Part shown: piece by piece, positions 8,506 through 17,800 of the stretch
Layout of the letters: each line of letters starts with the position of its first letter
How positions within the stretch are numbered: position 1 is the first letter of the stretch
IMG/VR virus record: IMGVR_UViG_3300044970_002959
Span: 1 to 64,000 of that record
DNA from: a virus
DNA length: 64,000 bases
Strand: one strand, 5' to 3'
Made by a program: the position numbers and the translations under genes
Notes under the pieces: model-generated
Seen by the model: only the letters and a program-made list of their open reading frames with translations
Told to the model about the DNA's origin: nothing
Databases searched by the model: none

Positions 8506-9014
8506 ATATCATAACGCCACAACTAAAAGAAATCTATAAGTCTTTTATAGATGAACTATTAAGATCAAACTCTTTATCTTTGCCTTGCAAACTCATATAC
8601 GGATCCTCCTCCATCACTCCATGCCCAAACTGCATTATAGATCCTATTTCTTCTAAGTCTAGCAATAACTATAACTCTCCTAGCGGTCCTATTCCATTTG
8701 CTGATGGTCAAATTTGCCCGTACTGTAGAGGTTTGGGAGGAACATATTCAGAAGCCAATGAAATTGTAGATATGTTAGTTGTGTTTGATTACAAGTACTG
8801 GGTCGGCTTTGATTCTACAGTGCATAAGCCGGAAGGTATGATTCAAACTATTAGCAAATTGCAAGACCTTCCTAAGCTTAATAGTTGTAATAAAATTATT
8901 GTTGATACAAATATTATAAACTATACAGAAGCTTATTTTCAAAGAAACTCGGAACCACAACCAGCAGGATTCGGAGAAAGCTCGTATCTATTCACCTTCT
9001 GGAAAAAAATATGA
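8502..9014 (+). CDS. Neck-region protein with two CxxC pairs (zinc-binding, probable)
   Basis: A 170-residue protein with 'CPNC' near residue 40 and 'CPYCRGLGG' near residue 73. Two CxxC knuckles, the second with a DnaJ-like CxGxG flavour, suggest a single bound zinc ion. A short Cys at 'LPCKLIYG' precedes them. It is located among head-tail joining genes and overlaps both neighbours by 4 bases. A structural or assembly role is inferred from position. Confidence 0.4.
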   Translation: MNIITPQLKEIYKSFIDELLRSNSLSLPCKLIYGSSSITPCPNCIIDPISSKSSNNYNSPSGPIPFADGQICPYCRGLGGTYSEANEIVDMLVVFDYKYWVGFDSTVHKPEGMIQTISKLQDLPKLNSCNKIIVDTNIINYTEAYFQRNSEPQPAGFGESSYLFTFWKKI

Positions 9015-9652
9015 GCAAGCTATCTATTAATTTAAGTTTAGTAGAAACAAATGATAAAATTAGCAGGGATATTCTATCTGCCTTGTTACCGGATATTCAA
9101 GCATTCTTTAATAAAAAAATTAAGGTTGTTGAAGATTCTATAGCAGATATACTTATAAATAGCATAATGTCTGAACCAGAATATGCGTCATTAGTAAGTG
9201 GAACACTACTTCATGAGTTCGGCATACCTAATGCTGCTTCTAGGTTATCAGAAATTCTTAATGCTATCAGATCTGGCAAAAGTACAGAAATTAATTCTCC
9301 AGCTATATCTGGAAGTAGAATAAAGGGCGGTTTTAGACTAAAAATGGTAAAACAAGACTTTTCAGATTTATTATCTCTTGGTGGTGCTTCTTTTACAACC
9401 GAGCAAGGATCCATATTAAATTGGCTTAGGTGGCTATTGATAGAGGGCGATAGCGTTATTATCACCGACTACTCTTATTCTGTTGATGGTCCAGGAAAAT
9501 CAAGAACAGGTCTTGGAGTTATGGTTTCCGGAGGATCGTGGAGAGTGCCACCAGAATTTGCTGGTAATATAAAAAACAATTGGATAACTAGAGCAATAGA
9601 CAAAGCTATGCCACAAATAGAAGCATCCGTCACTAGAATAATGAGAGGATAA
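9011..9652 (+). CDS. Head-tail joining / tail-completion protein (probable)
   Basis: This 213-residue protein has no catalytic motif. Its second half contains 'WLRWLLIEGDSVIITDYSY' and 'RTGLGVMVSGGSWRVPPEF', a pattern I associate with phage neck or tail-completion proteins whose N-terminus is helical and whose C-terminus is beta. It overlaps the upstream gene by 4 bases and is followed after 1 base by the next ATG. Position supports a role at the head-tail interface; the exact component is uncertain. Confidence 0.4.
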   Translation: MSKLSINLSLVETNDKISRDILSALLPDIQAFFNKKIKVVEDSIADILINSIMSEPEYASLVSGTLLHEFGIPNAASRLSEILNAIRSGKSTEINSPAISGSRIKGGFRLKMVKQDFSDLLSLGGASFTTEQGSILNWLRWLLIEGDSVIITDYSYSVDGPGKSRTGLGVMVSGGSWRVPPEFAGNIKNNWITRAIDKAMPQIEASVTRIMRG

Positions 9653-9653
9653 A

Positions 9654-10625
9654 ATGGTATACGACCCAACATTCATGGGTGTTGAAGGCATAGGATCAAC
9701 ACAGATTATTAATGAACTAGAAAATAACTATAAGTCATTTCTGGACTGGGGTTTCTTAAGTGCTGGCGGATTCACTAATGTAAGCATACCCTCAACTAAC
9801 ATATCGGGTTTTGATTTACATAAACTAAAGCCAACAAAAGATAGCACCAAGCCCCAGAATACTGTGTGGCAAACTCCCAGAAAAGACTGGATATATGAAA
9901 GTGGTATTAATTATAATAGCTATTCACCTATAGAAATATCTGGAATTTATGTTAATGGTTCTTTCTATCCTGGACCCACAGGAAATTCTACCATAAGCTA
10001 TACCCTGAACTATCCAGAGGGACAGGTAGTGTTTAATAATCCAATACCACCAAGTAGTTCTGTTGAATTAAATTATAGCTATAGAAATATTCAAGTATAT
10101 AAAATGGAACAATTTCCATATTGGAGAGAGATTCAGTATCGCTCTCTAGAGAATAAAACCGGATTCAACCTGTCCGACAAGGGAGACTTTTCAATAGGAG
10201 CGGAACACAGAATACAGTTGCCTTCTGTTATTATCGAAACGGTCGCTAGATCAAATTCTAGGCCTTATAGATTAGGAGATAAATCTCTATATATCGAACA
10301 AGATATCTTACTTCATATTTTATCTGATAATTCTAAGGATAAAAATAATATTACAGATATACTTAGGCTTCAAGAAGATAGAGTCATATGGTTATATAAT
10401 ACGGACAAAATTATTAAGGGTGGAATTTTTCCACTAAAGTATAATGGAAGCAAAAACTTAACTGGTCAAAATTATGATATAACCATAAATGATACGCAAT
10501 ATCAGTGGATTAAATGTCAATTAAAAAATGTTAGTATTTCTGATATGACATTCACTAATATGAGAATGTATGGTAGCATAGTAAGAGTAACAAATGAGAT
10601 TATTTATACTGAATTTGGTAACTAG
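9654..10625 (+). CDS. Structural protein of neck or tail terminator region, unknown
   Basis: A 323-residue protein, mostly beta-strand ('SYTLNYPEGQVVFNNPIPP', 'SVELNYSYRNIQVYK'), with Pro- and Tyr-rich loops. The segment 'VYVNGSFYPG...YPEGQVVFN' looks like a phage structural beta sandwich in which a number of strands lead into 'VELNYSY'. It comes just before the tail-tube genes, where the tail terminator or a neck-whisker base is expected. I do not recognise the family. It is the last gene before a 130-bp intergenic region. Confidence 0.35.
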   Translation: MVYDPTFMGVEGIGSTQIINELENNYKSFLDWGFLSAGGFTNVSIPSTNISGFDLHKLKPTKDSTKPQNTVWQTPRKDWIYESGINYNSYSPIEISGIYVNGSFYPGPTGNSTISYTLNYPEGQVVFNNPIPPSSSVELNYSYRNIQVYKMEQFPYWREIQYRSLENKTGFNLSDKGDFSIGAEHRIQLPSVIIETVARSNSRPYRLGDKSLYIEQDILLHILSDNSKDKNNITDILRLQEDRVIWLYNTDKIIKGGIFPLKYNGSKNLTGQNYDITINDTQYQWIKCQLKNVSISDMTFTNMRMYGSIVRVTNEIIYTEFGN

Positions 10626-10755
10626 TAATTTGGTCAAATATCAATAAAAATATATCAAAAAAGCATAAATCTATTTCCTAGGTGTATTATAGATTGATCC
10701 TCTATATGAGTCGAAAACGATACATTTAACCCAGTCTGACAGATGGAGATTTACA
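10626..10755 (+). promoter_or_regulatory. Intergenic region with inverted repeat and putative promoter before tail tube
   Basis: AATCTAT (10668-10674) and ATAGATT (10689-10695) form a 7-bp inverted repeat that encloses TAGGTGTAT (10679-10687), the motif also found after the capsid terminator. The tail-tube gene needs high expression, so a promoter is expected here. The rest of the gap shows nothing else that I recognise. Confidence 0.35.
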
Positions 10756-11661
10756 ATGGCAAATAATCGTGTTTTTTATGCTAGTCAGGGCGTAGCAATT
10801 CAGCCCTCGGGCGGCACACAAACAACCGTCCAGGGTGCTCAAAGCGCCGGTGTAACAACAAATTTTAACCTTGAGCAAGCGTTCCAGTTGGGTCAGCTAG
10901 CAATCTATGATAACATCGTTACAGACCCCGAAGTAGAAGTTACTGTTTCTAAGGTTCTTGATGGTCGCCCAACCATCTGGAATCTAGCTACTGGTGGTGG
11001 CTCATTGATCAATAATGCCAATGATTCGGTTTCGGTAGTTATTGGCGTAGGCGATGATACAGAGGATAGTTTAACCAGCACAACAGCCGTGAAATGCACA
11101 GGCATGTTTATCTCTTCTGTGAATTATACCTTTCCTGTTGATGGTAATTTTACAGAGGAAGTTACTTTCGTTGGCAACAATAAAAAGGCTGAAGGCAGCG
11201 TTAGTGCTCCAACCTCTTCTGGTGCAGTAGTGTTGCGCAGACAGAATTTAGCAACCAGTACTCTTCCAACAGAAGTTGCTGGTCAGAACATTACCAATAT
11301 CACAATTAGTGCTGATCTTGGTCGTGAGAGTATGTATAAGTTAGGCCAGTACGCTCCTTTCCATCGTTTCGTTAACTTCCCACTAGAAGTTACAACAGAA
11401 ATCGAGGTAAGTGCGACTGGTATTGATACAACAGCTGTTGATCTATCCACAGTAACATGTACTACTGCTGGTCTTCCAGAAGAGCAGGATATTGTTATCA
11501 ATCTTTGCGAAGGTAGTGGTGGCACAACCTATTATACATTTAATTTAGGTGCTAAGAATCGTCTACAGTCTGTTAACTACAGTGGTGGTGATACGGGCGG
11601 TGGAAATGCAACAATCACATATACCTACGTTACTTATAACGAACTATCAATTAGTGGTTAA
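10756..11661 (+). CDS. Major tail tube protein
   Basis: This 301-residue protein is the probable tube subunit of the tail. It shows the beta-rich layout of tube proteins: 'RVFYASQGVAIQPSGG', a strand run 'DPEVEVTVSKVLDG', 'VKCTGMFISSVNYTFPVDG' and 'NFTEEVTFVGNNKK'. The same framework recurs in the next gene, so the two are paralogues. Ribosome site GGAG, 8 bases upstream. No tail sheath gene is present between it and the tape measure, which argues for a non-contractile tail. Confidence 0.7.
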   Translation: MANNRVFYASQGVAIQPSGGTQTTVQGAQSAGVTTNFNLEQAFQLGQLAIYDNIVTDPEVEVTVSKVLDGRPTIWNLATGGGSLINNANDSVSVVIGVGDDTEDSLTSTTAVKCTGMFISSVNYTFPVDGNFTEEVTFVGNNKKAEGSVSAPTSSGAVVLRRQNLATSTLPTEVAGQNITNITISADLGRESMYKLGQYAPFHRFVNFPLEVTTEIEVSATGIDTTAVDLSTVTCTTAGLPEEQDIVINLCEGSGGTTYYTFNLGAKNRLQSVNYSGGDTGGGNATITYTYVTYNELSISG

Positions 11662-11678
11662 TAATTAACAGACGGTAA

Positions 11679-11701
11679 ACAAACTAAAAGGAAAAGTTTG
11701 T
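11679..11701 (+). promoter_or_regulatory. Hairpin presenting the ribosome binding site in its loop
   Basis: ACAAACT (11679-11685) pairs perfectly with AGTTTGT (11695-11701). The 9-base loop AAAAGGAAA holds the Shine-Dalgarno sequence of the next gene, whose GTG start begins at the base of the stem (11700). Such placement can either expose the site or make initiation depend on translation of the upstream gene. Confidence 0.6.
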
Positions 11702-12596
11702 GTCAGGAAATCAGAGAGTATTTTACTCGTGTTTAGGAGTGTCTGTTGGTGGCGGATCAAGACTAGCCGGAGCAACATCGGTTGGGATTTCCGGATCAAG
11801 AAGCATTTCCAATATATACGCATCTCAGAATAAAAACGCAGTAGCAACCTACGCTAATCTTCCCGAAATAGAAATTAGCGTAGGAAGCTACCTATCTTCT
11901 TTTGTCTCACTAGAGAATGAGCCAGGACTCAACTCGTGGACAACCGTCGAGGTATATGCTGGATCAGACACATGCCCAGTATTGGCAGCTAATCAAAAAA
12001 ATGTATTTAATTATGTACTATTAGATAGTATCAAATATAATTTACCAGCAGATGGATTCTTTACTGTTGAAAGATCCTATAAGGGAATAAACAAAAAGCC
12101 TTGTACCGTTAATGAGACGTGTAATGAAACAGACACAGGAACCGACGGAATAGTTAAAACAAGACAATACTATGTGGATGGTAGGCCTAGTGTTATAGGA
12201 GATAATCCAATATCAAATATATCTATTGATGCTAAAATTAATAGAAATTTTGTAGGAGAGTTTGGAACACGCAAACCATATGCAGCATATATAAATTTTC
12301 CTATAGAGATTGCTTGTACCTATGAGTGTACTGTTCAGGATTTTGACTCTATATCATTTGATCTAGAACAAACAGCATGTAAAAATGGACCGAGCTATAA
12401 AGAATCAATAAATGTAAATATTTGCGGAAGCAGCTTCTCCATTCCGGATGCTCAACTCACAGCTTTTAGTTATAGCGGAGCAGAAGCGGGAGATAACTCT
12501 AATCTTAAATTATCGGTTACATATACAGGATATTCTACGCCAGCAAATATAGCACCCGTTATCATTCTACCAGACAACTTCACTAGCCCATGCTAG
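11700..12596 (+). CDS. Second tail-tube-like protein (paralogue)
   Basis: The 298-residue protein follows the layout of the upstream gene: 'NQRVFYSCLGVSVGGGS', 'LPEIEISVGSYLSS', 'LLDSIKYNLPADGFFTVE', 'RSYKGINKK' and an ending of the type 'SYSGAEAGDNSNLKLSVTYTGY' that matches 'NYSGGDTGGGNATITYTYVTY' upstream. It has more cysteines ('KPCTVNETCNE') than its paralogue. It starts at GTG with a ribosome site inside a hairpin loop, which would lower its output relative to the tube protein. It could be a minor tube variant, a tube initiator/terminator ring, or a decoration. Confidence 0.55.
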   Translation: MSGNQRVFYSCLGVSVGGGSRLAGATSVGISGSRSISNIYASQNKNAVATYANLPEIEISVGSYLSSFVSLENEPGLNSWTTVEVYAGSDTCPVLAANQKNVFNYVLLDSIKYNLPADGFFTVERSYKGINKKPCTVNETCNETDTGTDGIVKTRQYYVDGRPSVIGDNPISNISIDAKINRNFVGEFGTRKPYAAYINFPIEIACTYECTVQDFDSISFDLEQTACKNGPSYKESINVNICGSSFSIPDAQLTAFSYSGAEAGDNSNLKLSVTYTGYSTPANIAPVIILPDNFTSPC

Positions 12597-13654
12597 AAAA
12601 TACATCAACGGAAAATTTGAATAAGCTTTTATATAGAATTATTTTAGGATATTATTACATTTTTATTAATAACCAAAAATACAAAATAGTATATCCTAAT
12701 ATTAATATCAAATACGAAGCTGAGATACTTTATGATTCTGTCATAGAAGAAAATAAATACGATAAGGCTTGGCTTACAGACAAAGAAATAGAATTCCAGT
12801 TGGGTGTTCTTGGGTTGTGGGGAAAAGACAAAGAAAAGACACTAAAGGATCTAGAGACGGGACTAGAGGATACAAAAATTGAGCTTTATCTAAACTTTAC
12901 CAACCAAGACAAGAAAAAGAAACATAAAAAAGAAATACAAAATATTATTAAAAAAATAGCAGAACTTCTTAATCAAAAAAACATCTTTAATCATTTAAGT
13001 ATAAAAGAGTATGCTTTTAGTATTAAAAATGAATTTATTATCATGAACACTATTTATAATAGTAATAATAGATTGCACTTCAGAAACCCACAAAAGAACA
13101 CACATAAATATAAAGAATTGCAGCTTTTTATTAAAGAGATATTAGATAACTCGGTACATCCAACACACATTAGAGAATTAGCAAAGTCTGATATTTGGAG
13201 ATCTTATACCGCAGCAACAGTACTAGAAAAAAATATAGCAGATATTAACGATGATTATAAAAACTTAATCAATATACATAAGATGTATGATTCCGCAAAG
13301 CAGCATCCCGAGGCTCCTTCTGATGATATATTCAAAGATGACGATGCTCTAGACGGATGGTTTATATTTCAGGGTCGTAAATCCGAAAAAGAAAAGAAGA
13401 AAAATGCTATTATGGATCGAATTGGGGGTAATATAAAGAATGCCGGCGAAGTATTTTTGATGACCGACGATAAACAGGAAGCTAAAGACATCTATAGTCT
13501 CAATGATGCGGAAACTAATAACAACATACAGGAAATAAAAAGATTGCAGAAAGAAAAAGGAAGTGTTGAGTGGCAAGATCTTCCTTTTGTAAAGAGACAA
13601 GTGCAACAAAAGATGCAGGCCGAGTCTAAGAATATCATAAGGAAAAAATCATGA
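12590..13654 (+). CDS. Tail assembly protein, unknown (between tube and tape measure)
   Basis: This is a 354-residue, very Lys/Glu/Asn-rich, almost wholly helical protein. A coiled-coil stretch around 'KTLKDLETGLEDTKIEL' precedes 'LQLFIKEILDNSVHPTHI' and a C-terminal charged helix. The tail assembly chaperone cassette is normally found at this position, and soluble helical chaperones fit the composition, but no family is recognised. It overlaps its upstream gene by 7 bases and its downstream gene by 4. The gene is markedly AT-richer than the capsid genes. Confidence 0.35.
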   Translation: MLENTSTENLNKLLYRIILGYYYIFINNQKYKIVYPNINIKYEAEILYDSVIEENKYDKAWLTDKEIEFQLGVLGLWGKDKEKTLKDLETGLEDTKIELYLNFTNQDKKKKHKKEIQNIIKKIAELLNQKNIFNHLSIKEYAFSIKNEFIIMNTIYNSNNRLHFRNPQKNTHKYKELQLFIKEILDNSVHPTHIRELAKSDIWRSYTAATVLEKNIADINDDYKNLINIHKMYDSAKQHPEAPSDDIFKDDDALDGWFIFQGRKSEKEKKKNAIMDRIGGNIKNAGEVFLMTDDKQEAKDIYSLNDAETNNNIQEIKRLQKEKGSVEWQDLPFVKRQVQQKMQAESKNIIRKKS

Positions 13655-13965
13655 ATAATAGACAGTATAAAAAAGGAATTATTAATCAGGTTACCAAAAG
13701 ATTTCAAACCACAATCATTGGTGGCTTAGCAAGATTTGAAGAAAATTTTGGATATTTGTGGGGACACAATTCAGACAAAGACTTAACAGAAAAACAAAAA
13801 GAGTTTGCTGACATGTGGGAGTACGTTAGAACATCTATTCTGAACCATGGAAATAATCAGATGAGGCAAGCAATAGATGAGATTATTGAGCATATAGAGC
13901 AAGAAAACAATCTTTATAGATATCACTTTATTATTAAGAACAAAGAGGAAAGGGGACAGCAATGA
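13651..13965 (+). CDS. Small tail-assembly protein, unknown
   Basis: A 104-residue, mostly helical acidic/basic protein ('GLARFEENFGYLWGH', 'LTEKQKEFADMWEYVRTS'). It overlaps both neighbours by 4 bases (ATGA) and lies in the chaperone position before the tape measure gene. No catalytic motif and no frameshift signal in the right phase was found. It may be the gpG-like partner of the next gene. Confidence 0.35.
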   Translation: MNNRQYKKGIINQVTKRFQTTIIGGLARFEENFGYLWGHNSDKDLTEKQKEFADMWEYVRTSILNHGNNQMRQAIDEIIEHIEQENNLYRYHFIIKNKEERGQQ

Positions 13966-14813
13966 TTACAGATTCATTCAAGATAGTACTAGACGGAAAA
14001 GAAGAGGACTTTACAATTAAGTCGCCATCTTTGGCGGACCAAAGAGAAGCTCAGAAGGTATATAATCAAGCATTCTCTGATGCTGTGAAGTCTGGATGCA
14101 TTGTTAGGGCCAGACTAGACGATCTATTAAAAGAGCAGGGGCTCTGGGACGAAAGTAAACAACTTAAATTTAACACGCTACAGCAAGAGCTGCTAGATCA
14201 CGAAAGAACACTATCAAAGGGTGGTATTAGTCTTAAAATGGCTAAAGAAATAGCAATTAAGATGAAAAACACCAGAGAGGATCTTAGAGAGCTAATTAGC
14301 GTAAGAACCAATCTTGATAATCATACCGCTGAAGGTCAGGCTGATAATGCTAGATTTAACTATTTAATATCAGCATCATTGGTGTATTCCAATAATACGG
14401 ATAAGAAATATTTTCAAGATTATGCTGACTATTTGCGAAGAGCGTCCGAGCCAATTGCTATAAAAGCGGCCCAAGTTCTAGCAAATATGTTGTATGGTCT
14501 AGATAATGATTATGAAAAGAAATTGCCAGAAAATAAGTTTCTTATTAAGTATAGATTTGTTGACGATAAATTGAGATTGGTAAACAAAGATGGTCACTTG
14601 GTTGATGCTGAAGGAAGACTCATAGATGAGTTTGGAAGATTTGTCAATGCGAGTGGCCAGTTTGTAGATAAAAACGGTAATTTGGTAGATGAAAACGGAG
14701 ATTACTTAACAGAATTTAAGCCCTTTACTGATGACGACGGTAATCCGATTTTAGAAGATGGAAATAAGGATGATAACACAAAACAGACAGAAGAGCCAAA
14801 AGCGTCCGAATAA
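13962..14813 (+). CDS. Tail assembly chaperone-like protein with heptad GxLVDxx repeat
   Basis: The 283-residue protein has a helical N-terminal domain ('SPSLADQREAQKVYNQAFSD', 'DLLKEQGLWDE') that fits phage proteins acting before the tape measure in tail assembly. Residues 211-252 consist of six tandem 7-residue units with Gly at 211, 218, 225, 232, 239 and 246 (for example GRLIDEF, GQFVDKN, GNLVDEN), then an acidic tail. The repeat would make a regular beta or extended solenoid-like segment. The gene is the last before a terminator and the tape measure, which supports an assembly chaperone role. Confidence 0.45.
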   Translation: MITDSFKIVLDGKEEDFTIKSPSLADQREAQKVYNQAFSDAVKSGCIVRARLDDLLKEQGLWDESKQLKFNTLQQELLDHERTLSKGGISLKMAKEIAIKMKNTREDLRELISVRTNLDNHTAEGQADNARFNYLISASLVYSNNTDKKYFQDYADYLRRASEPIAIKAAQVLANMLYGLDNDYEKKLPENKFLIKYRFVDDKLRLVNKDGHLVDAEGRLIDEFGRFVNASGQFVDKNGNLVDENGDYLTEFKPFTDDDGNPILEDGNKDDNTKQTEEPKASE

Positions 14814-14843
14814 TATTGCGTCACTTTTTTTAAATAAGCAAAG

Positions 14844-14875
14844 AGACATCATGATGTATTTCGTGGTGTCTTTTT
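14844..14875 (+). terminator. Rho-independent terminator before tape measure gene
   Basis: AGACATCA (14844-14851) pairs with TGGTGTCT (14864-14871) with one G-T pair, a 12-base loop and a T-run to 14875. It lies 18 bases before the tape measure start. It would reduce, and perhaps set, the level of tape measure transcript. The 11-mer ATAAGCAAAGA precedes both this terminator and the one after the capsid gene. Confidence 0.75.
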
Positions 14876-14893
14876 GATTTTATGGAGTAATTA

Positions 14894-17800
14894 ATGGCCG
14901 CATTTAATCTTACAGCAGAACTAAATATTAGAGGGCCGTCGAACCTAAATAGGGTTGTTGCGGATATACGCAGACAGCTTTCCACAGTTTCTTTAGATGT
15001 TAATATAAACCCCAATACTTCTAGGGGTATACAAGCAGTAACTAGAGACGTAAGAGATTTAAGTGCCGCATTAAGAGATGCTCAGTCTAATGCTGTTGCG
15101 CTTGGGGCCGCATTGAGGGGTATTGGTGGCAGTTTTAATAATTTGTCATCATCTGTTAACAACATAGGTAATAGTCTTGGTAGAGTAAGCACATCATCTA
15201 CTGCTGTGTCCACCAGTATAAAAGCGGCATCGTCAGAAATGGCAGAGTTCGGTAAGCAGTCAGCTTTGGCTATTAGAAGATTTGCTGCGTTTAGCGTAGC
15301 GACGGGCGCTGTTTATACACTAGGAAAGGCTATCGCATCAGCATATTCTGAATTCGTAACATTCAATCAAGAGTTTGTTAGACTACAACAGGTAACAGAT
15401 ACTACCAAGGCTGGTCTAGGTGGATTAGCTTCTGAGATTACAAGATTATCGACCAACTTAGGCGTTAGCTCTTCGGAGCTGTTAAATGTGTCGGTAACAC
15501 TAGCTCAGGCAGGCTTAAGCGCCGGAGAAACAAAGCAGGCATTAGAAGCATTAGCTAAATCAGCACTCGCTCCGTCGTTCGATGGCCTTAACGAAACTGT
15601 CGAGGGAAGTATCGCTTTGATGAGACAGTTCGGCATTGGTGCTGGAGAACTTGAATCCGCTCTTGGATCGGTAAACGCCGTTGCTGCAAAATTCGCCGTA
15701 GAAGCCAGCGATATTATTACTGCTATTCAAAGAACCGGTGGTGTGTTTGCCGCTGCTAGTCAAGGAGTAAGTCAGGGGAAAGATGCTCTCAATGAGTTCT
15801 TGGCAGTATTTACAAGTGTAAGAGCCACTACTCGTGAAAGCGCAGAAACTATCGCTACCGGTTTAAGAACTATTTTTACCAGAATACAAAGAACATCCAC
15901 AATAGATTCTCTAAAAGAGTTTGGTATTACTCTAACTGATTTAGAAGGTAAGTTCGTCGGTCCTTTTGAAGCGATTAGGAGACTCTCTGATGGTCTTAGA
16001 ACACTAGATCCTAGAGATCTAAGATTCTCCGAGATAGTGGAAGAGCTTGGTGGTTTCAGACAGATCGGTAAGGTTATTCCTCTTATCCAACAGTTTGCTA
16101 CAGCGCAACAAGCTCTTTCTGTTGCCCAAAAGGGTTCGGGATCGCTCGCTAATGATGCGGCTACAGCCCAAGAAGCACTTGCTGTGAGAATAACAAAAGT
16201 TAGAGAGCAATTCATATCTCTAGTAAGAGACATAGGACAAAGCTCAAACTTTCAAGCGTTCGCAGACGTTTCCTTAAAGCTAGCCAGCGCATTAATATCC
16301 GTAGCAGATGCTGCTAAAGATGTGCTACCCGCTCTTGCTGCTATTACCGCTATTAGGGGTGTTGGCGCTTTGGGTCAGTTTTTTGGTGGTTTTAGCGGAG
16401 GAGTAAGTCGTCGTCCAAGAGGTTTTGCTACTGGTGGCGTTGTTCCTGGTAGCGGAAACGGAGATACTGTTCCCGCGATGCTCACTCCCGGAGAGTTTGT
16501 TATTCGCAAAAAAGCGGTAGCAGCTATTGGTACTAGTAATTTGCATAGAATGAATAAATATGCTGGTGGGGGCAGAGTCAAAAAATTTGCTAGAGGCGGA
16601 ATAGCAAATGCTCCAATGGTAGATGATATTATTCAAACTAGCGGATCAATACTACCAAAACCATCTTCGATACAAGATCTAATAAAAGCTGGCGGTGGCG
16701 GCGTTGATGTAGATAGAACACTCATAAGAACCACAGGAGATAAAGCGTACAGTAGCGCTCCGGGGAGCTCCAAGAATGCTGTTTTATCCAAGTACTTTAG
16801 GGACGACGAGAATAGACTAAAAGATATACAATCATCACCACTAACATCATTTGGTAGAGCACTACAACAAGCTATTCGTGCTGGAGAACTAAAGGCCGCT
16901 AACGTTAGCATTATTAGTAAGTCTCGTAGAACACGAGGCGTTCCAGAATATTTAAGTCAACTTTTTGGCATCCCAGTTCAAAATATGGTATTTACTCAAG
17001 GAGGAGACAAGCAGCCCGCTATGGATGCTATTAGGTCTAAGGGTCCAAGAGCAAACAGGGTCTCTAGATTTGCTCTGGGCGGACTGGTACAAAGATTTGC
17101 ACAAAAGGGGACCGGTTCGTACAGATCTGGTACTGTTAAGCCATTAAGTCCAGAAGAGCAATCCGAACTATCTGGTTTGCTTAGTCTAGAAAAAAGATGG
17201 CAAGACTCGGGACAAAAACTAAGAGCATTTACATCCGATAAACAATCTAGATTATCCCAACTTAAGTCTCGTAAAGAATTAGGCGGCGCGCAATCAGACG
17301 AAATTATTAATGGAATAAAGCTATCTAAAACATTCGGCGTTTCATTTTTAGAGGGTGGAGCACCAGATATCTCTGCTACCATAAGCGATGTATTGGCTAG
17401 AGGTAATGCTACTGGCGTAGACAAGCTTAGGGAATTTATCGGGAATAAACAAAAGGCTAGAGGAGCTAGAATAACAACAGACGGCAAAAGTAGTACTTTA
17501 TCTCCAGGAGGTAAAGATATTTTTGATAGACAAATTATGAATGGATTGCCAGATCTATTTGATAATGCAGTAGCCGCTTTGCCAGAGCCACTAAGACCCG
17601 GAAGAGGGCAAGTATCAACAGATCAACTAATAAGCTCCTCTGCCAGACAAGCAGTAAAGGGCTATTTTTTTGAAGCCTTTATTAGAAGAGCTAGTCAAAA
17701 TCTATTATCAGATAATGACACAACAGACGCAATTTTTGATTTTACTGGGGCTGGCAACAAGGAGGCATTAGGAAGGCTATTTGGCGGTAGATTTGTGACG

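Noticed and set aside
13949-13955. AAAGGGG as a -1 slippery site for a tail chaperone frameshift
   Set aside because: The codon phase is wrong (gaa agg gga instead of A AAG GGG), and the two genes are already joined by an ATGA overlap.
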